Of a stretch of 64,000 nt of DNA, positions 1 through 11,825 are shown in pieces; within the stretch, counting starts at the first letter, position 1; each line of letters begins with the position of its first letter. Below the pieces are notes generated by a model, which saw only the letters and a program-made list of their open reading frames with translations, had not been told where the DNA came from and searched no databases. The DNA comes from Turnera subulata (lineage: Eukaryota > Streptophyta > Magnoliopsida > Malpighiales > Passifloraceae): the NCBI GenBank assembly GCA_028386065.3, contig JAKUCV010002239.1:1384-65383 (forward strand). Reading direction: 5' to 3'. Position numbers and translations under genes: made by a program.

Positions 1-99
1 GCGGTGGCGCAGATAGAACTAGCGTGCATGGAGCTCTTCCCGCACATGGAAAATGTCAAAAAGATTGTAAAAGACCTAGAGAAGCAAGTAACTCCATAG
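1..99 (+). CDS. Cargo ORF A, C-terminal end (partial, copy A)
   Basis: The first 99 bases read in frame as the end of the same coiled-coil protein encoded at 21906-22301 and 27063-27461 on the other strand. The shared tail includes the stretch ELFPH followed by KDLEK, then a TAG stop. The N-terminal part lies outside the window. This copy differs from the other two at several residues but stays open, so it is a separate older lineage and not a recent duplicate. Function unknown; the family sits in an LTR element antisense to the LTRs. Confidence 0.65.
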   Translation, partial: AVAQIELACMELFPHMENVKKIVKDLEKQVTP

Positions 100-794
100 A
101 GAGTACTTCTTCTCCTGTTGTAAACCTTTATTAAAATAAATAAAATGAGTTTCCTTTTAAATCAAAATTCTCTTATGTTAAGAAATCTTATGTCAAATGA
201 AAAAAAATAAAACGTCTCAAAGTAAAACAAAAATCAATAATAAGAATATAAAATCAAATTTAAAGAAATTAAAAATTAAAACTCGTTTAACAAAATTAAA
301 ACAAAAAGAAATTAAAACCAAAACATGTTTTCATGAACGGTGCTCGTATCGATCGTGAACATCCTCGAACCAAGAAACGTGACGTACGCAGCTAACAGTG
401 ACGATCACGAGCACGTCCTGTGTCCCTCGAAAGACACGTTACCCACTTGTTCACCAATTCCGCAAAAGCCAAAAATGTCAGTCTCGTCTCGCATTTCTCC
501 ACGATGTCCGAACAGTTGTAAACTCGTCGCACATGCTCTCTACTCGAGATGCGGTCCCATCTGTCCATCCTCAACGGTCACGGATGCAAGTGGTGAAAGG
601 TGCAAGAAAATGTAGAAAGGCCACAGAAAGAAAAGACAAGGTAGCCAGAGCGAAAGAAAATCATAAGGTGGAAAAAGACTGAAAAACTCTGGCATGGGTC
701 CGAAAAACGCGTAAAGCAATAAATGCAAGCAACGGTAAAATTCAAAAAGCAAAATCTTTAAAATCAAAAACGGTAATCACGCTCCCCGTAAGTG

Positions 795-802
795 TATAAA
801 AG
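795..802 (+). promoter_or_regulatory. TATA box for cargo ORF B (copy A)
   Basis: TATAAAAG lies 108 bases before the ATG at 910, followed by an A-rich leader free of upstream ATGs close to the start. The same TATAAAAG is kept on the minus strand of the other two copies, about 108 bases before the equivalent start (near 21179-21186 in the second copy). It points away from the LTR promoter direction, so the cargo gene seems to have its own promoter. Confidence 0.55.
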
Positions 803-909
803 AAGGAGCGGTGATGTGTAATCATCAAAAGCATTTTAAAAGCAAACAAAACGCCCAAGCAAACAAAACCTCAAAATTCTGAAAAACAAAACACTACACG
901 TCAAACAAC

Positions 910-1353
910 ATGCCTGCTCCCTCGTCGGTGTTCTTTGTCGAAGGTGCCAATCTTGTCAGAAGGAACCGACTAGCTTACAGCATGGTCAACGAGCGTGCTG
1001 AAGAGCTGCCGAACGAGCTCGCTAGAATGCCACGCTTGGTCTTCGTCGACGAACTCTACTCGTCGCGGTTCTTCGTCACTCCAATGGAAGAGGTGTTCTT
1101 CCTAGAGGACCATGGGACACTGAGGACTTCATACTACGGCTCAGCAAACTCCGTGATGTTCTTCATCTCGGATAGGCTTCAAGAGTTCAACCTGGAGTCC
1201 ACTTGCCAAACTGTGGAGCAAGGCGCTTACTACCAGCTCTCAATGACAGCCCAGAGCATTCCCAGAATGACTCGGCTACCTCCAACCTGGCCAAAGGTAC
1301 GACTGCTGGTGTGGAACTGCAGAGGAGTGGCAAGGCGTGCACAGGAGTTCTAA
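910..1353 (+). pseudogene. Cargo ORF B (antisense gene of LTR element), 3'-truncated
   Basis: A 147-codon frame starting MPAPSSVFFVEGANL. The first ~120 residues match nothing I recognise. The end reads LLVWNCRGVARR, the opening motif of the endonuclease/exonuclease/phosphatase fold used by LINE endonucleases, with the conserved Asn. In the copies at 20.5 and 25.7 kb the frame goes on to an ETQ motif holding the expected catalytic Glu; here it is cut at 1353 where the element is deleted into LTR sequence, so catalysis is unlikely. Unlike the other two copies it has no stop codon in the N-terminal part. Against the copy at 25.7 kb I counted about 28 synonymous and 14 amino-acid-changing codon differences over ~106 codons. 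Activity and function are unknown. Confidence 0.6.
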
Positions 1354-2733
1354 ATACATATACAATTTTATTTTCCAACACAAAATATAATTAAATTTAA
1401 TTTCCAAAATACATATTTATATACATATACCATAATCATAATTTTCCAGACGAAAATAATATACATATTAATTTCCAGAAATTAATTTGAAGTTACATAT
1501 ATATTTTTTTCTAATCTAACCATAATAATAATTTACAAACAAAACATAATTATCTTAATTTGAAGAATCAAAGTATATATATTTATTTCTAAACCCCAAC
1601 CAGAATGTTGCATATAATTTTCCAAAATAACATTTACCATTTTTTTCAGAAATTAATTCAGCAGAAATTAGATATATATATATATATATATATGTAAATA
1701 AAAAAAAAGAAATAAAACAACCCCAACCCGCAACCAAGGCGCGACCCGGCCGTTGGAAACGGGTCGGAAACCAGGATCTTGCTCACCTCGACGACGGCGG
1801 CGGCGCGACATCGCAAGGGAAGGCGTCGAGAGGCCGGCGAGGTGGAAAGCGACTCCAGAATGGCGGCAGGGGGCGCGGCGGCGACGGCAGATGGCGAAAG
1901 GCGCTGGGAAGGAAGGCCCGCGGGTTGCACGACGGGTCAACGCCTCTACAGCGCGCGTCAGGCGGTGGGAACGGGAGGAGGCGACGGCGGTCGATAGGCG
2001 ACGGTGAGGAGGTGACGCTGGTGGCGGCGGTGTGGCTCGGGTCGGCGCCGATCGCTACCAGGTGCACAGTAACCGTGGGTGGCCGGGGTGGCTACTGTTC
2101 ACGGTATTTATTTTTTTTCTTTTCTTCTATTTTTTTCTCTCTTTTTTTATTTTCTTTATTTTCTTTTCTTTTCTTCTGATTTTCTTTTCTTTTCTTTTCT
2201 CTCTTTTTTTCTTTTCTTTTTCTTTTTTTCTGATTGGTCCATTTTTTCCTGATTTTTCTTTCCTTTTTTTTCTTTTCCTTTTTCTTTTTTTTTCCTTTTT
2301 CTCTCTTTTTTTTCTTTTCTCTCTTTTTCTTTTTCCTCTCCTTTTCCTTTTCTCTCTTTTTTTTTCCTTCCTTCTTCTTCTCCTCACCCGGCTGCCTCCA
2401 CCATTATATACTGAAAATTGACTATTTAACATGTGAATTATCAATAATACGATTCGTCTGTATTACGGGCGAATCCGATCCGGACCAGAAAATAATAGAT
2501 ACCTCCTTAGTTATTTTCCGGTGTGATTTTCCGAGAAATTCCGAAACCCGAAAATACCAACTTAGTTCCGAAAAATTCACGGGAAAATCACGAGCGCGGG
2601 AAAACCCTCGGTTTCGAAAAACGACTCCCGATTTACCTTGAATTAATTACCCAAGATTAATTCAACAGTAAATCACGGTAAATAGACTTTTACAGTCCGG
2701 TAAAAATCCAAAATTTTTTCCCGGGCTGTTACA
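1354..2733 (-). mobile_element. Partial LTR, reverse orientation (copy A)
   Basis: The right end is the reverse complement of the LTR start TGTAACAGCCCGG (ends at 2733). Moving left it shows the usual LTR parts reversed: the TCGGGTCCCGG-type block, a pyrimidine-rich tract at 2100-2390, the GC-rich block at 1740-2095, then AT-rich sequence to 1354. The R-U5 half is missing because the internal region joins directly at 1353/1354. All ORFs inside are low-complexity or GC-biased shadows. Confidence 0.75.
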
Positions 2734-5095
2734 GTTTTCCCGCGCTCGTGATTTTTCCGTGGATTTTTCGAACCTAAGTTGGTATTTTTCGGGTCCCGGG
2801 ATTTTCGGAAAAATCACAGCGGAAAAAAACTAAGGGGGTATCAGTTATTTTCTGGTCCGGACCGGACTCGCATAATAATGCAGACAAGCTGCATTATTTG
2901 AAGCTTCACATGTTGAATAGTAAAAAAAATAGTTTAAAGCAGGAATCGGTGGAGAGGAAGGAAAAGGGAAAGAAGAGGAGAGGAAGAGAGGAAAAAAAAA
3001 AGAAGAAGAAAGAAAAAAAGAGAAAGAGAGGGAGAGAAAAAAAAAGAAAGAAAGAATAAAAAAAAAGAAGAAGAGAGGAGGAAAAAAATAATAGAAACCG
3101 GGAAAAAAAAGAGGGAAAATGGAAAAGAAAAAAAAAGGGGGGGGGGGAGGAATGCCGCCCGATCCACCACCGACCGGCGCCACCAGCAACTCTTCTTCCT
3201 GTCGCACGCCTCCACCGTCGCCTCCATCGCGATGCCGCTGCTGGACACGCCTCCGATCCCGTGCCGCCGCCGAATCCTGCAGCTCCGCCCCTCCCCTCTT
3301 CCTCATCGCCGCCGGCTGGACAAGACAACCCGCGAGCAGAGCCGTCAGACCCACCTCCCTGCTGAAGCCGACGACCTTCACCAACGACAGTAGCCGCGCC
3401 GCCCTGGTCTCCTCTTTGCCGTCGTGCTCGCACCCCCGCGCCGTTCCGACCATGCCGCCCCGTCGACCGACGCCTAGGTGAGCTGTTGTCCACGGGTTGA
3501 AGATGACCCATTTGTGGCGGGTCGACCCAGTCGTCATGGTTTGACCCGATTCGGAATGGACCTAGGTTGGTTGAGTTCGGGCTGGGGCTTGAGGCCTTGG
3601 GCTGCTGGTCTGGGCCTACCACGCCTGGGCTGGCTGCCTTGCTGGTCTGCTCCTGCGCCTGGGCTTTAGCTTGGGCCTTGGGCTGGGCTTGGACTTGGCC
3701 CAGTCCAGAAATAAAATAAAAAATAAAATATAATCTGGTTTTAATAATTATTTCCTGTCACTAAATAATTTTTGGAAAAAAATTATATACATGATTTAAT
3801 TGGAAATATTTTGGGAAAATATTTGATATGGAAAATAAATAATATTTACGCATACGAGAATAATTTGGGAAATATATGTATGTGTATTTATAAATTCGTA
3901 TTTATTTTCAGAAAATAAGTCATATAATTATATTCTCTGGAAATAATTTTCCTAAAATAATAATATTTAGTAATTAAATTTTGGCAAGTATAACATTTTA
4001 TGGAAATAACTTTGGGATAAATATATATAAGTTATAATTCCTAGGAAAATTATGATGCTTATTATTTTGGAAAAGCATAACTAATTTATGAAAAATATTT
4101 TGAAAAGAGTTTTAGTTAAAGTATGGTACCGAAATTATATTCGGATATACGTACGGTATAATATTTTCGGTAAAAGATGATAATAAAGGATATGAACCGT
4201 GATGGGTTATTTCGCAGTTTTGGCATCATAGCATACCGATTATGTGCATTTATGTGTATATATTGTTTTGTTGTATAGGTTTGGATATCGGGCAGTTTCC
4301 CGAGGAGCCGGCGTCGGACCGGTCATTATCTCCGGAGTTGAGTAATCGGCCAAGGTGAGGATGGATTTCCTTCATTATGTGCCTATATTACTCGGTTGTT
4401 GTGTTGATGGTTATTGCACTATTTAAGACTGTTTCGTGGTGGCCATAACCTGGGTTACTTGTGATAAGCATGTCTATCCCGTGATTATTTTTGGGATGTC
4501 TATCCCTGGGTTCGTATTTTTGGGATGTCGATCCCTGGGTTCTCTGGATTTGGTTTGGCACCCGGAATATGTTGATAACCAGGTCTGACCTCTAGCTTAT
4601 CCGTGACGGAGCCCGGAAAGATAAAATTGAAAAATTGGATTTTATTTGAGTCTTTTTGTTTGTTTTATTTTAGCGGTTTCTCCTTGTTTTCGACTTGAGT
4701 AATTTTAGTGTTCATATTGATTGTCTATCCTTCGTCGGTGGGCACTTCGGACTCACCCCTCACCTGCGGGCTTTCATCCCGTAGGATGGATTATTTGTGG
4801 TATAGGTTTGATGCATACCAGACAGGCTGCGGCGTTATCCCTTGGACAGGGCTTGGATCCATAGTTTGCATCAGTGTCGCATATAGTGTTTTGTGAGTTA
4901 TTAAGTCTTCCGTTGTGCATTGTTTTTACTATTGTTGGGCCATTGGGCCGGTTATGATGATTATTGTTGTTTTATTTTGGGCTGTTGTGCCCGTGTTCCT
5001 GTTATATACACTGTATGCTGGGCTTGTTTTGATTCGGTCGTCATAGTTCCGGCACGTGTTTACTGTGTACGGTAAATACGGGTCGGGGCGTTTCA
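2734..5095 (+). mobile_element. LTR of chromovirus-like family, 5'-truncated (LTR-B)
   Basis: It starts abruptly at GTTTTCCCGCGCTCGTG, which lies about 130 bases inside a complete LTR, directly after the reverse LTR end at 2733. It ends with the family 3' end GGTCGGGGCGTTTCA at 5095. Inside are a purine-rich tract with G-run (2940-3145), a GC-rich block to a good donor site at 3477/3478, an AT-rich part, an exon-like block at 4279-4354 and the CACTTCGGACTCACCCCT box near 4741. No internal region or second LTR of its own is attached. Confidence 0.8.
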
Positions 5096-5323
5096 GAAAA
5101 AATTAATCTTGGGTAATTAATTCATGGTAAATCGAGCATCGTTTTTCGAAACCGAGTCTTTTCCCGCGCTCGAGATTTTTCCGTGGTTTTTACGGACCAA
5201 AGTTGGTATTTTTCGGGTCCCGGAATCTTCGGAAAATCACACCGGAAAATAACCAAGAGGGTATCAGTTATTTTTTGGTCCGGATCGGACCCGCCTGCAT
5301 TATTGAAGGCGGCTAAGTTTCAG

Positions 5324-5331
5324 TATAAAAG
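5324..5331 (+). promoter_or_regulatory. LTR promoter TATA box
   Basis: TATAAAAG sits just after the conserved U3 block, at the place where the other LTRs of the family have a decayed AT-rich stretch. It would place the transcript start near 5355, upstream of the purine tract. Confidence 0.4.
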
Positions 5332-5432
5332 AAGAAGAAATCACAGGAAGAGGGAAGGAGAAGAAAAGAAAAGAGAAAAAAGAAGAGAGAAGAAAAATAA
5401 AGAGAAAGAAGAAAAAAAAAAAGAAGGAAAAG

Positions 5433-5520
<88 letters not shown>
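5433..5520. repeat. A88 homopolymer in LTR-C
   Basis: Eighty-eight uninterrupted A residues inside the purine-rich tract of the LTR. The matching position in sibling LTRs has A runs of 5-14. The length could be real expansion or an assembly artefact. Confidence 0.9.
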
Positions 5521-5522
<2 letters not shown>

Positions 5523-7591
5523 AACCGGAAAAAAAAAACAGAGGGGAAAAAAAAGAGAAGAAAAAAATAAAATACAAGAAATGAAAAAAAAAAGAAGAAG
5601 AAAAATGGAAATAAAAAGAAAATAAGGAGGAAAAGGAAGAAAAATACAGAAAAAAAAGGAAAAAAAAATCTGGGTGAACAGTGCGCCACCTCCCCTCCTT
5701 CCTGTCACTGTGCACGCAGGACGAATCGGCGCCGCAGCACGACTCACCACCGACACCATCCGGATTGCCGTGCTGTCGCGAGCTCAGCCCCGCTGCCCCC
5801 GTCGCCTTCCGCCGTTCGACGTGCCGTCAGTGGCCGTTGACCCGCGGCGAAACCCGTGGATCTTGCTCCCAGCGCCGCTGACGACGATACCGTCAGCCTT
5901 CCGCCTCCTTTCCACCGCCCATGGAGTCGCCCTCGTCCGCCGCTGCTGTTGGTGTGCTCGTTTTCCTTCCTCGCGCTCTCGCCGTCGACGCCAACCGCTG
6001 CAACCCGCGAGGTGAGCAGATCCGGGTTGGTTGACCCGCGTGCTTGTCCGGGTTGCAACCGCCTGGGCTGGGTTTTGGGCTGTGCGCTGGGCCTGCTTCG
6101 CGGGCCTGTCATTGGGCTCCTACTTGGGGCTTGGGCTGGCCTGTGGAGTAGGTTGGGCTGGCACTGTTCATGGCCCAATCCGATTTTTCTTTTTTTAAAA
6201 AAATAAATATTAGATATATATATTTGTAATCTGTTAAAAATTAAATATAAATGAAAGGGATATTTTTCTGAAAATATATATATTTTATATAGTTAACATT
6301 TCTGAAAATATATAATTATGTTGATGTATAATTGTTACTTTTAATGTAATTTGTCTTTAGGAAATAAAAATACATATATATGATATAATTTCTAGGAAAA
6401 TTTATATTGTTACTATTTTGGAAGACAAGGTATAATTAATTTATGAAAATATTTTGAAGAGAGTTTTATTTAAAATTTGCATCGGAATTATATTCGGATA
6501 TACGTACGGTATAATATTTTCGGTAAAGGGAAATAATAAAAGATATGTAACCGGGATGGTGTTATATTTATTTCGCAGTATGGCATCATAGCATACCAAT
6601 TATGTGTATTTATGTGAGCATGTTGTCTTGTTGTATAGGTTTGATATCGGACAGTTTTCCGAGGAGCCGGCTTGGGACCGGTCATTGTCTTTAGAGTTGA
6701 GTAATCGGCTAAGGTGAGGATGGATTTCCATCAATATGTGCCTGTATTACTCGGTTGTTGTGTTTGATGATTGTTGCACTGTTGGTTGTTGCATTTGCTG
6801 TGGTTTAATTCGGGATGTTTATCCCAGTGCTTTGATTCGATTTTGGGATGTTTATCCCCGTACATTGAGTTTTTGGTTATTTATCACTGTGTCTTTTTTG
6901 TATAAAGTATAATGGATTAAATAATAAATTGTGATAAGGATGTCGATCCTCAGTTTTGGATGGGATGTCTATCCCGGTATTTTGGTTAGGGATGTTGATC
7001 CCTATGACTTGGTTTTGAATGATGATAATATAATTGTCACGTGGTAAGTAGTAGTACGACTCGATGGTTTAAGACTGTTTTGTGGTGGCCATGACCTGGG
7101 TTACTTGTGATAAGCATGTATATACTTGGGATGTCTATTTCGTGATTATATTTGGGATGTCTATCATTGGGTTACTATTTTTGGGATGTCGATCCCTAGG
7201 CTCACTTGGATTTGGTCTGGCACCCGAAATATGTTGAGAACCATGTCTGACCTCTAGCTTATCCGTGACGGGGCCCGGAAAGATAAAATTGGAAATTGGA
7301 TTTTTATTTGAGTCTTTTTGGTCTTGGACCGGTTCTGAGTCGTGTCTTTTGGATTGGTGTATTTTGGCTGTTAAGCCTGTTTTCGACTTTGAGTAATTTA
7401 TAGTGTTGCATAATGATCGTCTATCCATGGTTGTGAGCACTTCGGACTCACCCCTCACCTGCGGGCTTTCATCTTGTAGGTTGAGTTATTTGTGGTTCAG
7501 GTATGTTGCATTCCAGACAGGCTGCGGCGTTATCCCTTGGACAGGACTCGGATCCATAGTTTGCACCAGTGTCACATATAGTGTCTTTATG

Positions 7592-10500
7592 TGTAACGCC
7601 CCGACCCGTATTTACCATACGCAGTAAACACGTGCCGGAACTGTGACAACCCAACCAAACTAAGCCCAACATACATTGTATATAACAGATACTCGGGCTC
7701 AACAACCCAAAACTAAAAACATCAATTACCTCATAACCGGCCCAATGGCCCAACAATAGTAAAAATAATGCACAGCGGAAGACTTAATAACTCACAAAAC
7801 ACTGTATGCGACACTGATGCAAACTATAGATCCGAGCCCTGTCCAAGGGATAACGTCGCAGCCTGTCTGGAATGCACCAAACCTGTACCACAAATAACTC
7901 ATCCTACAGGATGAAAGCCCGCAGGTGAGGGGTGAGTCCGAAGTGCTCACCGATGAAGGATAGACAATCAATATGCAACACTATAAGTACTCAAGGTCAA
8001 AAATAGGTAAAAACCACCAAATACATACCAAACCAAAAATTCGACCCAAAACTGGTCCAAGACCAAAAAGACTAAAACAAAAATCCAACTTTCCAATTTT
8101 TTCTTTCCGGGCTCCGTCATGGATAAGCTAGGGGTCAGACCTGGTTATCAACATATTCCGGGTGCCAGACCAAATCAAGAGAATCCAGGGATCGACATCC
8201 CAAAAATATAATAATCCGGGATAGACATCCCAAGCATAGACATGCTTATCACAAGTAACCCAGGTCAAGGCCACCACAAAATAGTCTTAAACCATCGAGT
8301 CGTACCACTACTTACCACGTGACAATTATATTATCATCATCAAAATCAAATCACATGGATCAACATCCCTAACCAAAATACCGGGATAGACATCCCTATC
8401 CAAAACCAAGGATCGACATCCTTATCACAATTTGTTATTTATTCCGTTATTCTTATGGCCAAAGACACGAAAATAAATATCCGAAACCCGACGCACGGGG
8501 ATAAATATCCCAAAAACCAAATCAACATACTGGGATAAACATCCCGACAACAATCACAACAATTGCAACAACCAACAGTGCAATAAACATCAAACACAAT
8601 AACCGAGTAATACAGGCACATATTGAATGAAATCCATCCTCACCTTGGCCGATTACTCAACTCCGGAGACAATGACCGGTCCCATGCCGGCTCCTGGGGA
8701 AACTGCCCGATATCAAAACCTATCCAACAAAACAATATAGTCACATAAATGAACATAATCGATATACTATGATGCCAAAACTGTGAAATAACCCATCCCG
8801 GTTCATATCTTTTTTGTTATCAACTTTTACCGAAAATATTATACCATACGTATATCCGAATATAATTTCGGTACCATACTTTAATTAAAACTCTTTTTCC
8901 AAAATATTTTCCCTTCATAATAATTATTATTTTTTTCCATAATAATACATACCATAATATATTTTCCAAAATATATTCACAAGAACTACTTAGCATAATA
9001 TAATTTTCTAGGAAAAATACTCATACATATATTATTATTATTTTTTTTTGGAAGCATATTCATAGTGGACACATAAAAGCTATTTACAATATAATAAATT
9101 TTTTTGTATTTATGAGTTATAAACCGTATCACAATTACCTTGTTTTCTCAAAATAATAATACGTCAAAGTATTATAATTATGTACATATGTATATATTCG
9201 GATTATATTTATTATTTTTATTTAAAATTTCTTGTCATAACACATATCCCTTTTCTAATATTATCTATATATATTTCCCTTAGAATAATATGTGATATAT
9301 ATATATATATACACGTGTACATATTCTTACTATGTTCTCCCATTATGTATGTATATCATTATTCCAAAAAAAGAGTATATTTACGTTGTAAATAAATTTC
9401 CAGAATTATTTATACGTATATTTATTATTTTTTTAAAAATAAATCCGGTTGGGCCTTTACTTGTTACTGCACCTTAAATAGCCCAGGAGTTGGGCCCAAG
9501 GAGGCAACCCACCCGGCCCAGGCGCAAGTCCCAGGCCCAGACCATCAACCCAGCCCAAGCACCCAACTAACCTAAACCTGACCCGTTTGAGGGTCGGGTC
9601 GTCATCTTAACCCGGCACTGCCACACGGGTCTGCTCACCTGATGAGCTTCGACGGTGGCTACAGGCGGTGCGACGAGGACGGCTCTGCTGCAGGACGAAC
9701 GACAAGGCGAGGCGACACAAACGAGGCGTCGTGCTAGCGGCGGCATGGCGTGGTAGATGGGTGACAGGTGCGGTGTGGTGGCGACGGGCACGAGCAGGGG
9801 CGGCTGGCGACGAGGCGTGCAGGTGGACGGCAGGTGGCAGCTGGCTCGTCGTCGGGTTGTTGAGAGCTTCCTCTCAGCGGCAGCGGCGCGAGAGAGAAGG
9901 AGAGGTGGAAGGGTGGTCGCGGTGGTTGGCAGCAGGAGGAGTTGCGGGTCGGGTCGTGCGAGGAAGAGGAGGGGCGGTCGTCGGGCAGCACGGAGATGAA
10001 GAGAGGTCTTGGTGGCTGACAGCGTGGCTGCAGCAGGGAGGAGCGGTGTCTTGCAACGCCAGGCGAGGGAGGAGAGCAGGGAGGAGAAGAGATGGTGTAG
10101 ATGGTGGTGGCCCGGGTCACGGTGGTGGCTCGGTAATGGTGTGTTGTGTGTTTCATGTATATATTGGCTGGGTTGTGCAGGGACGAAGGAACGTTTTTTG
10201 CAGATGGGTGAGGAACGGGATTGCAGAGGAAAGAATGAATGTGATGGTGATTGTGCAGATGAGGCAAGAAAAAAGAAAGAGATAGGCAGAGTCACGGGGC
10301 ACCCAAACGGCTCACAGGTGTAACAGGGGAGGGGCGGCTGCGTGACTCAATCACGCAGTCGTGTCCCGACCGGACCAGAAAATAACTGTAATACCCCTTT
10401 GTTATTTTCCGATGTGTTTTTTTTCGAGAATTCCGGGACCCGAAAAATACCAACTTAGGTCCGAAAAATACACGGAAAAATCCCGAGCGCGAGAAAACCC

Positions 10501-10627
10501 TCGGTTACGAAAAACGACGCCCGATTTACCTTGAATTAATTATCCAAGATTAATTCATTCGGTAAATTGCTGTAGAAAGACTTTTACAGTCCAGTAAAAA
10601 TCCAAAATTTTTACCCAGGCTGTTACA
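7592..10627 (-). mobile_element. Solo LTR, reverse orientation, with perfect 5-bp TSD
   Basis: The segment starts TGTAACGCCCCGACCCG and ends CTGTTACA, which read on the minus strand is the LTR start TGTAACAG and end GGGGCGTTACA. It is flanked by TTATG at 7587-7591 and 10628-10632, and removing it restores the host LTR across the junction (GTGTCTTTATG then AGTTATTAAG). No internal region is present, so it is a solo LTR made by LTR-LTR recombination after insertion. At 3036 bp it is the longest LTR of the family here. The GC-rich part at 9500-10320 gives several long ORFs on both strands that I regard as composition shadows. Confidence 0.9.
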
Positions 10628-10824
10628 TTATGAGTTATTAAGTCTTCCGCTGTGCTATTTATTGTTGTTATTGGGCCTTGGGCCGGTTGTGTTGATGTTT
10701 ATACTTTGGGCTGTTGAGCTAGAGTTACTGATGTATACACTGTATGCTGGGCTTTGTTTGATTGGGTCGTTATAGTTCCGACACGTGTTTATTGTGTATG
10801 GTAAATACGGATCGGGGCGTTTCA

Positions 10825-11615
10825 ATCCAAATCCATGTAATCCACCACGGTTGACGGTACTAAACTTTTTCCTTTTGAAATTTGCCATAACATATTGATT
10901 TTTTTAATGTGTGATTGTGAGGACCGGTTCAACAATCCAATTTTCAAGTTGTGATAAAAAAAAAAAAATTCCATTTTCAAGTGATTTAAGTAAAGACATA
11001 GTACGTTACTATGTCCAGTTGTCAGATCATTAAAATCTGTTTAATAAAGGAAATAAACCCAAAACAATAATACTGTGGAATCTAGACGGACTGGGGGGAA
11101 ATTAAATGAATTGAGTTCACTCGATGACAGCTGCCAACCCATCCGTCGTTAGTAATGGACAGGGTAGAGCACCCGTATGATTTTTTGTACGGTTTAAACA
11201 CAAGTCAAACCTGCTTGCATTGCTAGTGCCTCTATCATGCCCAATACTGACAATTCTTTGTCAGCCAAAGACTTTTGTCAAGTCTACCTAGATCGAATCA
11301 AGTTTTGCTTTTTTTTTTTGTTTATTTGATATCTAACAATTACCATCTTTTAACAAAACTTTACTTCCTTTCTTTGTTTTTTAGTTAGTACACTACTAGT
11401 TCTGTTTAATTCTGCTTAAACAAGGTTTGAGGAGAATCTTTATTAAAAAAGACTCATTCAAAACGACTTAGATCCGAATTAATGAGTAATGTTATGGGTA
11501 CATGACGGGAAAAAAGACGGTGCTTTACTAGTTTTTAGAAGGAATTACGGTTTTATGTGGGGAGATAATCTTCCTATAAATGATAAAGTTGATCCCAAAT
11601 TTTGTCATTTTTTTT
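10825..11615. other. Intergenic stretch without a recognisable gene
   Basis: From the end of LTR-C to the start of the MULE-like terminal repeat. It is low in GC, holds a short A-run near 10960 and no ORF with recognisable motifs. I see no tRNA or element ends in it. Confidence 0.6.
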
Positions 11616-11825
11616 AGGCTTAAACCCCAATTTGGCCCCTGTGTTTTGCCTAATTGGTCAATTCAGCCTCTATGTTTTAACTTTGGCCGATTGAACACTC
11701 ATATTTATAAACTTTGGTCAATTAAGTATCTCTTTTTGCTAATTGTGGTCAATTTAACCCAATTTCAAATTCCAATCAAAATTGACTAGTTTGACCGGGT
11801 GACATGGTTTTTAATAAACACGTAT
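11616..11825 (+). repeat. Left terminal inverted repeat arm
   Basis: Pairs with 30286-30487 read on the opposite strand, including matching TTGGTCAATT-type blocks and the inner end TTAATAAACAC. The similarity carries on into GCCAATG, whose partner now lies left of the LTR array at about 12611-12628. That is how the split of the right arm can be seen. Confidence 0.75.

Larger units (their letters stand above)
1..1353 (-). mobile_element. Partial internal region of short LTR element, copy A
   Basis: This stretch matches, in the opposite orientation, the internal regions at 20118-22485 and 25279-27646. LTR transcription of this copy would run on the minus strand, so its two cargo ORFs read on the plus strand. 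It is cut by the window edge on the left. On the right it stops abruptly at 1353 inside the second cargo ORF, where AT-rich LTR sequence follows, so the primer-site end and half of the LTR are deleted. Bases 100-790 between the two ORFs hold no convincing gene: the short overlapping ORFs there are not consistently open in the other copies. Confidence 0.8.
5096..10824 (+). mobile_element. LTR of same family (LTR-C), split by a solo LTR
   Basis: Begins at 5096-5101 about 70 bases inside the LTR, immediately after LTR-B, so two LTRs abut without an internal region. It runs to 7591, is interrupted by a reverse solo LTR, and resumes at 10628 to end GATCGGGGCGTTTCA at 10824. It has a clear TATA box (5324-5331), an A88 homopolymer, a GC-rich block ending in GAG|GTGAGC near 6011, an AT-rich part and the exon-like block beginning about 6641. 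Its ORFs, including the lysine- or phenylalanine-rich ones, are low-complexity artefacts. Confidence 0.8.

Noticed and set aside
5183..5759. Long Lys-rich or Phe-rich ORFs on both strands
   Set aside because: They are translations of the A88 and purine-rich tract in an LTR; similar ORFs at 2.0-3.6, 17.6-18.4, 22.8-23.4 and 27.9-28.7 kb arise the same way.
9567..10323. Overlapping 177-242 codon ORFs on both strands
   Set aside because: The GC-rich block of a solo LTR keeps all frames open; no motifs, and siblings do not keep the same frames.
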